A DNA stretch of 64,000 nt from Saccharum officinarum (Eukaryota; Streptophyta; Magnoliopsida; Poales; Poaceae): NCBI GenBank assembly GCA_020631735.1, contig CM036199.1, forward strand, positions 22,919,553 through 22,983,552, in the 5' to 3' direction. Positions within the stretch are counted from its first letter, which is position 1. Every line of letters starts with the position of its first letter. Position numbers and translations under genes: made by a program. This document shows, in pieces, positions 34,064 to 45,168 of the stretch. The notes below the pieces were generated by a model. That model saw nothing but the letters and a program-made list of their open reading frames with translations. It was not told the DNA's origin and did no database searches.

Positions 34064-37000
34064 TGGGTCACCGCTGGAGCATAGCGTCGACGTCGGTGCT
34101 CCATTGGGGCGTATCTGGTGGAGTTGAAGCGTCGAGGCGTGGCTGCGGGGACGCTGGTGCAGGGGCACGGGAGGGGAGGCGCGTCGCGACCGGTCGCGTC
34201 ACTTTGGATGCTGGCGGCCACCGATGCAAGAGGCACGAGGTGCGCCACCACCGAGCCGCAACTTCGTGCTGAGCGAGCACATCTAGACCGAGTACCACAG
34301 ATGCAGGGGCACGTTGTGTGTCACCGCCATCGTACCTTGGATGTACCTTGGATGCTTCGGGTGAGGTTAAGAGACCGGGCTGGTTGGAGCCGCCGCTCCC
34401 GCGCCCTCGCCTGCTGCGAGATGGCTGGGGCCACCATGCCCACACACATGACCGGGTCGCCGAGGCCGCTTGAAACATGAGCTCGGAGTCGCAAACCGTC
34501 TTGAATCAAATCAATACTTTTCAAGCCGAACATATATGTAACTAATGAAGCAAACACCAAACCAAAGAATATAGTATATTATGCCAAAAAAACATAGAAA
34601 CAAATCATGAAGCGACAATGAGTGTGTACTACTCACCGTCCACAAAACAACAAGATCAAGTTAAAACATGCCATATGGAGCTCCGAACAACACGCAGTGC
34701 CATAGTAATCATAAAATAAATTATTTTTTAATTTTTATAAAAATGATAAAACATAATTAACAAATATATAACGTTTATATTATTGTTTGACACATGTTTA
34801 GTAGTTTTTTTCTCTCCCGGTGCAACGTACGAGGGCCAGGATATTTAGCATTTACCCAGAATATTTCCTATTGTGGATATCCAGATTTAACTTGTCCATC
34901 AAACCAAACACCCTGTATTCAGGTATATCCATGTCCCATCCATGTATATCCATATAACCAAACACAGCCCTAATGGACTAGCTGCGACTAGAGGCCTCTG
35001 CCGTTTGTGATTTGTCAACCGCATTTGGCCTGCAACGTACTCCCTCTGTCCAAAATAAAAATTATTCTCGCTTCCCGAAAAGTCAACTTTTTTAAATTTT
35101 GACCAATTATATATAAAAGAATAATAATATTTATAATACATAATTAGTATCATTAGATAGATCGTTGAATATGCTATTATAATAAATTTATTTAGAGATA
35201 TAATTGTTGCACATATTTTCTGTAAATATAGTTAAAATTAAGAAAATTTGATGAGCACTTACCCCGTACCGTCGTCTATTCTGTGACCGACGGAATACGC
35301 TGGCTTTATCGGCAACCGCGAGCATCTCGTGGGCTACCATGCTAACTCTAGATGCACGTCGGCGTCCGGTTTAATGTACCTCACGTGCGCGCCGCTGACC
35401 CTGCGCCGGCGGCCACGACTTCTGGCGAGCCAAAAATTATAAAATTAATTAAACAGCCATGCCGTGTGACACCGAGTTCTCTAACCGCTCATACGGTTAC
35501 CGTTGCCGGGATCACGTTATCACAGTAGCTGGAGTCTTTTGTGAATTGTGAGTCACGTTATCTACCGTCGCCGGGCCGCGACGACCCGACCTCAAGACTC
35601 GGGACAGGGACCGGCGGCAGCAACGCTCCCGCCACCGTGTGTAGGTCTGTAGTCTGTAGCAGCGACGAGCCGCCGAGCCGGGCGGGCCTGCAGGATGTTT
35701 CGGGCCATTTCCTTTGTGCAGCTAGATGTTCTCACGGGTCCGTTGGCTTTGTACCAGTTGGGGACTCGGACTCCCTCCCTCCGACGCCTATGAGTCCACG
35801 ACCACGACGCGCGCGGCTCCAGAAGCAGACTCGAACACGCCGCAACGGGTCCTCGATCGCCTCCAATTGATCGTTGGATGAAAGCTCCAGTCCACTCTTG
35901 CGAATTCGTCGGTCTAATGCCGATCAATCAATGTACTGAACGGTGGCAAAACTACGCTGAAATTTGGCTTATGCTAATTTGTTGTGAGAAGAAAACATTA
36001 TTTGTTCGTTAAAAAGTATTGCTAAAGTAGTTCAAGCAAACAGCACGACGCAGATACATCCAGCCATTCCTTCACGAGAGTAGAAACAAATGAAACGAGC
36101 CATTCCTTCACGAGAGCAGAAACAAATGAAACGAGAGAGCAAGCCTTAGAAGATCACTAGAGCTAGTTACAAAGTGGGGCTAAAATTAATATAAATAGCT
36201 AGCTAGTTAGTTAACAACTATATGTGAAAGCGTGGCTAAAAAATAAGTCCACCTATTAGACCTACTATTTTATTTCATTACGATTAATTTTTGCGACTTG
36301 CTAGCGCCCTGACGTCCGGTCCGAGATGCTAGCGTCGGACGATACCCGCTCAGTTAGCGACCGAGCACCCCTAGCAACGTTGGGTCCACAGGCAAGCGCC
36401 CCAGCAGCGGGCATGCACCGCCAGTCGCTTACCAGTTCCCACGCGTATCCCATGTGTAACCCCGATCTACTTTTAAAACATCCGGATGAAACAGTTGCAA
36501 CATGCAAAAAAAAGACAAATGAAACATTTGAAACATACGTCTAAAACACTTGCAAAAACACCTGAAACACTTGAAAATCATTGCAAACATTCAGATGAAA
36601 CACTTACAACAGACGCATGAAACACCTGAAACCACTTAAAAAATACGCTTACAACATGCATGTATTCGCAACATCCAAATCTACTTTTGCAACATCCAGA
36701 TAAAAATACTTTGGCACGACGGACGATGGAGCACGGCATGGCGCGGCGAGGGACGGAGGTGCCACGGGGGATGGCGGCAGCAGCGCACCGAAGTGTGGTG
36801 CGGCACAGGATGGAGGCGCTGCGAGGGATGGCGGCGGCGACGCGTCGGAGTAGGGCGGGCAGACGCAACCGTGAACCCACGACGACCAAAACGAGCAGGG
36901 AATTTCTACTATAGCGTGCTCAGTAGAGAGTAGAGAGGAGCAGGCCGGTTACATCTTGGGCCAGACCACTGCACAGGTCCAGGAAACGCAGCATCTGGAT

Positions 37001-37254
37001 GAACGGACGCCCAGCCGTGAGCATTACCGTTAATTTTTTTAGCTCTGGTATCAAACAGACCCTTAATCTGTGACAAGTCACAGCTTTTCAAGCAGTCCTC
37101 ACTGTGGACTACTACAACGGAGCTACGACCAACGGGGGCATCTGCAAGACAGCAAGAGACATGCTCCGCAGACATTTTAGAGGAGAAAACAAGGTGATGT
37201 CCAGATCAAAACATACCATTCAAATAATCAAATTCCAAAGAAAACGCATGCATA
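34064..37254. other. Intergenic region without a recognisable gene
   Basis: A GC-rich 400 bp next to the LTR (34064-34480) has open frames on both strands but no recognisable protein. An eroded Stowaway-like terminus (TACTCCCTCTGTCC, 35038-35051) starts a 200-bp AT-rich segment. 35260-36300 is mixed sequence. 36450-36720 is a degenerate array of gaaacact / ttgcaacat words, related in inverted orientation to 58370-58740. No supported gene was found. Confidence 0.6.
36301..36900 (+). repeat. Degenerate gaaacact/ttgcaaca repeat with GC-rich flanks
   Basis: The words aaacatccggatgaaaca, ttgcaacat, gaaacact and gcaaaaacacctgaaacact recur irregularly between 36470 and 36710. They are flanked by GC-rich segments containing gacgtccggtccga. 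The same order of words is found on the opposite strand at 58300-58960. It looks like the end region of a DNA transposon family (CACTA- or MULE-like). I cannot define both termini, so the class is open. Confidence 0.5.
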
Positions 37255-40200
37255 TCAGTGAACCAGCGTAAAACCGTTCTTGATGTACGGCAGACATGGG
37301 AACGGCAGGCCCAGCGAACGCTCCACCGTGTCGGATTTTGACAGGAGCTTGACAAGGACGAAATCCCTGTGACTCAACCCCAGGCGTGCGCCGCTCGCTA
37401 TCCCCTTGTCGCGGCAGGCCACGAGAGTGATGTTGCAGAGCCACGGGACGGCAGCCGTGAAGGCCAGCCCGAAGTGCTGCTTGTATGCGCTGCAGATCTG
37501 GGAGACGCGCCTGCCCATGGGAAGCCTGCTCTGGAAATGGGCGTTGCCTTCTGCTTCGGAGGCTGGCAGCTCCGAATCAGAGTGCAAGTTCACGACCACG
37601 GTGCCATGGATGGGGTGCACTTTCTTCTCTAGGTTCTTCATGAATGCCCCGTCGACGTCCCAGAGCTTGCGAGGAAATACGTCGTCTCCGTCGTAGGCGT
37701 CGATGAAGACAATGTCATATTCGTTGCTGTCGTTGGCAATGAAATCCTCAGCGTCTGCTATGTGCAGGAAAATGCGGTCATGTATGCCTCCCCATAGTAG
37801 ATCATCTGCGTCGGCAGGAAGCATTGACTCGGACGATAAGCCTTTAACAGATGACATGGGGAAACCCATGGATTCAATTGAAGCTGAAACAACCACTGGA
37901 TCAATTTCCACAATGTGGATGGTAGCACCTGAAAGAGCCAAATTGTGAATCAGGCATTATAATGAAGCGAAGGCCTAAAATATCTACAGGTGTATCTGCA
38001 CAACGCATAATACCTTAGAACAAAAGAAATCCTAAGTGATTTGACTTCAAGCAGTCTGACACAGGGGATGCACTTTTTTAAGTCAATCATCTATTCAAGT
38101 GTAATTTAGTAGTAATTCTGAAGTTCAACGCATCAGGTATCAAGATACGAGTCAACCAACTACGACAGGAAAAATTCACTTCATCACGATCCACAGGAAA
38201 GGAAGCATAAGCAAGTAAGAAATTTGCAGTAAAACCCTAATGCTGGAAAGATTTCACTTTACTACAGTATGCAGCAAACAAAGTATCAGCAAGTGGGAAG
38301 TTGCACTGCAAGTGTATCGATACTATGAATATAGCTGAAGTTTGTGATAGTGTTTACCTCTGAACTTGCTAGCCAAAAACAATGGTAAGGTGCCGCCACC
38401 ATGGCCGATGCACAGAATTTGCATAGTGTTCTGTCCAGACGCTGCTTGCGCTAGATCATATGAAGAACAAGGAAGCGCTGTCAATCCTGCTGATACCATA
38501 CTCTTGACATCTGAAAATATCAACTTTCAGAAGTGTATGATGGTGTTGAGGTAAAAGATACAGCGCAAACATCATAAACACCAATTGCATTGCATTTGCA
38601 TCTGACAGCTCGGTGCATGCAAACTTACCAATAAAACATATGCAGATGCAGGTACGATAATAATTTTTTAACACTAGCAGTTAGCAAATAATCAGGGAAA
38701 CCATGCATGTTACTAGTATATTGGACTGTATGACTGGTATGTAAATGGTTATGCTTATGTTATGTGTAAGAATGGCTCTTTCAAAATTATAGATTAGCAG
38801 ACATAAAAGAACAGGGGCTCTTGTGTTCTTACCCCTGTTTTGAAGTCCAATAGTGTTTTTGCTCTCGTTTATTTAACTTTTTGATTTTGCTCCTGCATTT
38901 TCAAAGCGAAGGCAGAGTTTACCCTTTCTGTAAAGAGGAGTTAACGGTGTCTATTCAGCTAACAAAAAGGACTAGTTTGCCTTACGAATCTGTCCCTAGT
39001 TTTTTGAGTTCTCTGATTTTACCCTCTATTTTGACATTATATATTTGTGCATCATTCTGAAAGAATTTATACAGAAGAAATTCCAAATAGTTCAAATCTG
39101 AGCCAAGTTTAACAAGTTGCATGTGCTTAATCAACAATCGGCGGAACCAGGACGGCTAGGATAAGGTTAGGGGAGCTGTGTTTGAATATTTTGTTCTTTT
39201 TCTTTAATTCATTTGTTTGGCCTTCAGACATAGTCTACAACATGGGCAAACGGTGGCTTCGGATTCAAAAAATGAGAGTAAAATCACAAAGTTAGGACAA
39301 CGAGGATAAAATCACAATTGGCCTTCAAAGGGGCAAGAACACCAATCTCCCTAAATGAATAGATGAAGTTAACTAAACAAAATGAACATGCCATCATCAT
39401 CATAATGAATGCAAGATGGTACAAGTGAACTCACAAGGAACAGCTAAAACATGTGGTTGCTGCATCAAGAATAATGATCTCTGACCCGAAGTCCTATAAC
39501 ATGTCATCACTTTTGCAGTGCTTTGCCGTGTATGGTCATTAAAACGCATCACTCGCCACTGGTAGCCTAGTACCTTAAACTGGTCAGAACTGGCAGGTTC
39601 TGGGTATAGTCTTGCATTTCTTTCTTGAAGCCATCTCTCCGTGGCTGACCAATGCTCACTAGCCTGACACCAGATAACAAGTTGTGTTTCAATGAGTCCA
39701 GACAATAAATCGACTAAAGAAACTGAAACTAAAAAAATGGTATTAAAAAGTGCAACACCCATGGTAAGTTGCACAGGAAAGCCCTAGAAAATTAGACCAT
39801 CGCATTTTTTCAACAAGCATTGTGCCCTGTAAAAGAGTAGGTGAAAACCACACATTTGTTTCCTGGAACAAACAATAATCTCAAAAATAGCCAGTCTGCT
39901 GAGAGAAGAAATCTAAGTTGCTGGGTTAATAAGTACTCTTCAGTATTATCTTTCCTCTCAAATTGCAAACCATGTTATTCACTAGCTTTCAGAGCATCAG
40001 CATAGTATATTAAGAAGTGTAGTATAGGTGCTTGCACAGAGCCAAGGGAGCCCAAAATTTGTTTTAAAATTGTAATTAGTACTAATACTAATTAGCAGTA
40101 TGGGTAGTGGCAAGCATTCATGTTTAAATCTAGGTGTTCCTATGGACACACCCAAGCATCAGCACATTAAGCACTTCCTTTACTGTCTTATGAACTCCTA

Positions 40201-41494
40201 AATCTCCTTATTAAAGGAAGCTTGTCTGTGCAAATAAACTTTCTCTCAAAAGTCCCCTAGTCAGCTTATCACTCAGAAGCTGTATTTAACTGTCTTCCAA
40301 AGTTATTCAGGTTATGGAAAGTACTAGCTCAAACTAAAGGGTTCACTTTGTCATTTCTGGTAAAAGAATCTCAAGCCACTCAAGCCACCTAAGAGAATCA
40401 ATATGAATCTAATATTGACTATTACAAAAACAAAAAGATATCAAATTACAATTTCATATATCGAATGAAAAATATTATGTCTAGTTACTACTCAATTATG
40501 ATGCATACGATTTGAAAGGTCAAACTTCATATGTTTTGATCAATAATTAGTCAAGTCATATATATACACTTAGTACATACAAGCAGTGGCGGACGCGGAC
40601 CTAGGATTTGAACTCAGGGTATGCGTAGCAAAAATATCTTGCATTTAATATGGTATAATTCGATACATAATTTGAACCCAGCGAGGGCCAAGCACAAGCA
40701 GCGAGTATCAGCCAAGCGGAAGGATGATCTGGACAGAAGTACTTAACGATGTTGGACTTTTTAGTAGACCTTCAAATCTAACAGTACTAATAATTTGGCC
40801 CAAAATCTAGGGTAGGCATGGGCCTATATGATTAATATCAACATATCTGCATTTCAAATCGGTAATGAACATGGCCTATATGTTGGTAGAGTTAAGTCAT
40901 GTGATATGTGGTTATGGACATGGCACTCAGTTCTTTGTAATTTCGTTGCTTCGGTAATGAAATTCAGGTTTCCCGTTGTGGAAAAAAAAATCTGCATTTC
41001 AAATCGTTAATATCAATTAATTTTGTAGCAACTGACAATAATGAGTTGTAAGAAAAAATAAAGATCACGATCCAATTTCGAAGACCGTATTCATAGTTTT
41101 ATACTAAGATATACTGTACAGTACTACAAAATAATGGATGGAAAGAGTAACATTTCTTGAATTAGTCATTTCGTGCAGGCCCCCTAATTTTTCAGGTAGG
41201 GTACTGCTAAACCAAGCAGGAAAAGGAGGCGGTAGCTACCGGACGGGAAGCGGGGTAGGCGGAGACGGAGACGACGCCGTTGCCGCACTCGGAGTGGCGG
41301 CGGAAGACGGTCTGCGCCCCCTCGCCGGGGCCGTCCTCCTCGCCCCACCACTCCCGATAGTACGACCAGTCACCCTCGTCGAGGAGAGGCTTCCGCCGCG
41401 ACCCCGCGGCGACTGGTGAAGCCTCCACAGCCGCAGACGACGACAGCCGCCGGACGGCACCGCGGGCGCACCTCGACGCCGCCGCTCGCAACAT
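37255..41494 (-). CDS. SAM-dependent methyltransferase, spermidine-synthase-like fold
   Basis: Four exons with matching phases (41494-41240, 39663-39435, 38510-38358, 37928-37255) give 436 residues. Exon 1 encodes an Arg/Ala/Ser-rich start (MLRAAASRCARGAVRRLSSS) typical of a mitochondrial or plastid presequence, followed by a conserved YYREWWGEEDG. Exon 3 carries the SAM-binding loop (ILCIGHGGGTLPLFL). Exon 4 carries the acidic residue that binds the ribose (IHIVEIDPVVV) and the DIVFIDAYDGDD motif seen in spermidine synthase-like and METTL13-like proteins. The substrate cannot be told from sequence; true polyamine synthase motifs are not evident. The start ATG lies only 25 bp from a MITE. The introns (41239-39664, 39434-38511, 38357-37929) show nothing else of note, apart from a possible hAT end fragment at 40584 (CAGTGGCGGACG). 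Confidence 0.88.
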
Positions 41495-41519
41495 TTGCGC
41501 TACTGTGTCCCGTGACTAA

Positions 41520-41736
41520 GGCCCCGTTTGGTTTTGGTTAATACCGTAGCACTTTCGTCTTATTTGACAAAAAGTTTTCAATCTTGAACTAATTAGGCTT
41601 AATAGATTCGTCTCGTAAATTACTTCTAATCTATGCCGATATGCATGTAATTAGTCTACATTTAGTACTTTATACATTTGAGAGAACATTGATGTAACAG
41701 GAGTTAAACTTTTACACACCCTAACCAAACGGGGCC
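41520..41736. mobile_element. Tourist-like MITE, 217 bp, in the methyltransferase promoter
   Basis: Perfect terminal inverted repeats GGCCCCGTTTGGTT / AACCAAACGGGGCC, with TSD TAA on both sides (41517-41519, 41737-41739). It is non-coding. It lies immediately upstream of the methyltransferase start, so that gene's 5'UTR or promoter must include or skip it. Confidence 0.9.
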
Positions 41737-41739
41737 TAA

Positions 41740-43475
41740 GGTGGCGGCGGTCAACTGGTCACCCACCGAGTAAAGTCCATTTAACCTCCCCAATTTTTAT
41801 CCAAATTGATTTACCTCCCCCGATTGAAAGACTGTTTTATCTCCTCTAGATTTACGTCCCCCAATTAAAAACTGTTTTTGATCTCCCTTAGATTTTAAAA
41901 CCGTTCTAATTTGTTCCTATATGATTTTGGTTGACATAATGTATACAGTATGAGCTATCTTATATAGCATCACGTCGGCAGGACGAAGATCTTATAAAAA
42001 AAACAGAGATATCTAAACATATATCAAAACTATTTTTAAAAAATATGCACTTAAAAATCATAGAAACTAGTGTAATATGGATAATTCTTAGAATTTTTGT
42101 TTTAGCATGATAATATAAAATTATATTTAAAGTTTTTGTCTAAAATAATACTCTACTTATGGTAGCTAGTTTGGAATTATTTGAATTTTGTGTTAAATAC
42201 CATTATAAATTCACTGTTTTTGAGGTGAACCATTGAAACTAAAGAAACTGAGACAGGGCCATTACAATTGCACCGGACTTTTAAAATATGTTACTATCTA
42301 CGCCCAAAGGTGACAAAGCATAGAAAGTTGTATTTAGAAACCAACTCTGTCCGACTAGATTTCCTCGTAACAATCTAGGAAACCAATTTATAAAATCGAT
42401 CAAGACTCTATCTATAATCATGAACCCCCTGTAACTATATATGGAGGGGGGGGTAAAAAAAGCCCTGGTCGGCGATCCTAAGATCATCCCCACGCATCCC
42501 GCATAGATCAAGCTCTTCCTCCATATAGCTCCACCCATAGCGGACATATGTACTCCATATCTAAACCAGTATGAATATGTGCCCCATGTGCTAGTAGTAG
42601 GTCAAAAAACAACAAGATGGATACGAGTGCAATCAAACAAGATCTTAGAGAGTTTTGTCCTATAAAAACTAGCAATAGACACGATGGGCTAAAATGGTCC
42701 TAATACATGTTTTCTACTACCTCCGTCCAAAAAAAATAGTTCTTAAAGTCAAACTATCTTAAATTTGATAAACTTTGTATAAAAGAGTAACAACGCCTAT
42801 GACACCTAATACACTATGAAAATATATGTTATGATATATATAGAGAGAGATACGTGTCATAAATATTGGTACTTTTTCTGAAGTTGGTTAAATTTAAAAT
42901 AGTTTGACTTAGGACTACTCTAAAACTTGATTTGTTTTAGATTTATTATGAGCCTTCATGCTAATAGCCAGTAGTACTCATAGATCACCTTAAGGAGGAT
43001 TATTATTAGTTAGCATGTTAAAATTACACCATCCGAACATTATCCGCAAGAATACGGGATTAAAAACCTATTAAATCTTTTCCCCATAATATATATACGT
43101 CACCGCTTGTTGTCCCACCCTAGAAAGCTTTGCGACGTCACTGATGACGTGCTTCAATCTAATCGATGCAAGACCTTACGTCATGAGTAATTGAGGACAA
43201 CTTGCAACTGTACAAAATAGAAAAAAAAAGTGAGGGAGTTATATTCAACACATGCTGATCGTCTCTTGTGGTGACTAGTGACTACTGACTGTGAACTTGA
43301 TCCATTTGAATAAATCCTCAGAACATCTACGCCTTAAAATCGATGATTATTAATCCTTTTGTATTTGATGTCCTTGTGAAATCTATGAATCAATACCTAG
43401 AAATTAGTTTGGGTGAGTGGTAAATATCACGCAGTACGGTACACTGTTTGTGCTGCAACACTCATGTAAGCTACC
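41740..43475. other. Intergenic region with eroded MITE
   Basis: AT-rich sequence without a recognisable gene. 42716-42930 starts with CTACCTCCGTCC and holds an internal ttaaatttgataaac / gttggttaaatttaaaatagtttgac pairing, as in Stowaway MITEs; the right end is eroded. The minus-strand open frame at 42281-42547 has no recognised similarity. Confidence 0.5.
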
Positions 43476-43483
43476 GGAAACTA

Positions 43484-43912
43484 CATTGGCGGATCCAGGG
43501 GGGCTGGGGGGGGGGGTGCAGCCTCCCCGTGGGCCAAAATAGCAGAGAGCAGCTCTTCAGAGTCCAGTGCAGCCCAGTCCAAAATTCCCCACTGAACCCT
43601 ATTCTAATATTTTCTTTTGAATATTCAGTGACCCGATTATGATATTTTTACTTTCATACCTTGTAGGGTATAATCAGTAGTACTGTAGTAGACTAGAATG
43701 GAGAGATATTGTGCTAAGAATGATGCTTCAACTTCGAAGATTGCAACTAATGAGAGTCAGGTTGAGAAAAAAAGACCCCGCATTGAGCTTGATATGAATT
43801 GATATCAATCTTTGCTATATCTATTAGTGTACTGTATACAGCGAGCAATTTTTTTTTTTTTTTGCCCTCTGTTATTTAGCCCCCCCTTACCCCGTTTCTG
43901 GATCCGCCACTG
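43484..43912. mobile_element. hAT-type MITE, 429 bp
   Basis: Terminal inverted repeats CATTGGCGGATCCAG / CTGGATCCGCCACTG (one mismatch), flanked by a perfect 8-bp TSD GGAAACTA (43476-43483, 43913-43920). Eight-bp TSDs with CA...TG ends of this type identify hAT elements. The interior has a G-run at one end and a T-run/C-run at the other, and no transposase. Confidence 0.88.
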
Positions 43913-44347
43913 GGAAACTAGAAATGACATTTTTTTCAGCAGGAGAGGTGCATCAAGCAAATCTGGTCATCTCGAGGACCATTTGAGTTTAATCAAAAGC
44001 TGGCGGCTATATGATGTGAAACTGTAAACCTTTTAGCTGGAGACTATTCTGTGATCCTGAATGTTTGTTGAACCAGTTTGTTGCTTTCTTGAAAAGCAGA
44101 GTTTTACCTCCGTAAAAAAAATGTTTGTTGAACCAGTCAACCAGTTGCAGTAAAACTGGAGCTGGCCAGCTTGGGCCTGGGGCAGGCCGTTTCAGACGTG
44201 TCCTTTATCCATATGTGATGCCTAGTTCTGGGCATCCCCATTTGTAACTCGGTCAGGCGGTCAGCAATTCAGCATTGCCTGTCGTCCAGGATAGGACATG
44301 TCTGGTTCGGCTCTGCAACGCGAAGGAGCGACTAGTATTTTCTCTGA

Positions 44348-44591
44348 GGCAGTGTTTAGATCCCTTCAAACTTCTAAAAATTTTACAAGATTTCCCATCA
44401 CATCGAATCTTTAGACACATGTATGGAGCATTAAATATAGGTAAAAAAATAACTAATTGCACAGTTTGTCTGTAAATGTCGAGACGAATCTTTTGAGCCT
44501 AGTTAGTCCATGATTGGATAAATTTTACCAAATAACAACGAAAAGTGCTACAGGAACTTTACACCAACTTTTACACCGTCTAAACACTACC
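44348..44591. mobile_element. Tourist-like MITE, 244 bp
   Basis: Terminal inverted repeats GGCAGTGTTTAGAT / GTCTAAACACTACC, with a 3-bp repeat TGA on both sides (44345-44347, 44592-44594). Same interior words as 22301-22538 (gacgaatcttttgagcctagtta, read in part). Non-coding, about 580 bp upstream of the glycosyltransferase pseudogene. Confidence 0.8.
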
Positions 44592-44727
44592 TGAGACTCA
44601 AGCTTGACAGATTCTGCTGCTGCTTCGTCTCCCGTTGGTGTGCATCAGTCATGCTGTCATGATCTCATGGACCAGTCAGTACGAACTCCTCTGCGTCAGA
44701 TAGTTCATGTCGTGTATGCATACGCAG

Positions 44728-45003
44728 CGGGACGAAAATGATACAGATATTTTCCGACCGTATTCAATACCGAATTCGATTAGAGAGGATCAGATCCATT
44801 TGTATTCGAGTCCGAATATTCGATATCTGATACCGTATCTGTATCCGAATACTCAAATTGCATATTTATGACGTCCATATCCAATCGTATTCTATCTAAC
44901 ATGGTTGACACTATCCGTATTCAAATTCAAATCCGAACAAAAAAATATAAAAACAAATATAATATCAGAAATATTCGTTCGTATTCGATCCGTTTTGATC
45001 CCT
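44728..45003. mobile_element. Candidate hAT-like element, 276 bp
   Basis: The ends CGGGACGAAAATGATAC and GATCCGTTTTGATCCCT are imperfect inverted repeats. Flanking octamers ATACGCAG (44720-44727) and ATGCGCAG (45004-45011) differ at one base, consistent with an aged 8-bp TSD. The interior consists of many versions of tattcgaatatccgtat. Non-coding, and ends 165 bp before the glycosyltransferase start. Confidence 0.6.
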
Positions 45004-45168
45004 ATGCGCAGTGCACGGCCACTGGACCTGCATAGATACGTAGTAGCGAGACCTCGTTGCCACGGCCCACAGGCACTGGCACAACAGCTTAACAAGCCGG
45101 ATAGGATAGCTATTCCTTTTGCAGACAGCCATCGGCCATCCATTCACCCGTCTTAACTCTAGCTGTGC

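Noticed and set aside
35541..35927. Open frames of about 110 codons on both strands
   Set aside because: Overlapping antisense frames with no recognisable domains; codon use is not convincing.
37255..37928. True spermidine synthase
   Set aside because: The Rossmann-like SAM-binding fold and DAYDGDD motif are shared, but the polyamine-binding gatekeeping motifs are not seen and an organelle-type presequence is present; only the superfamily is claimed.
42281..42547. 88-codon minus-strand frame
   Set aside because: No recognised family, in an AT-rich repeat-laden region, with a long C-run inside.
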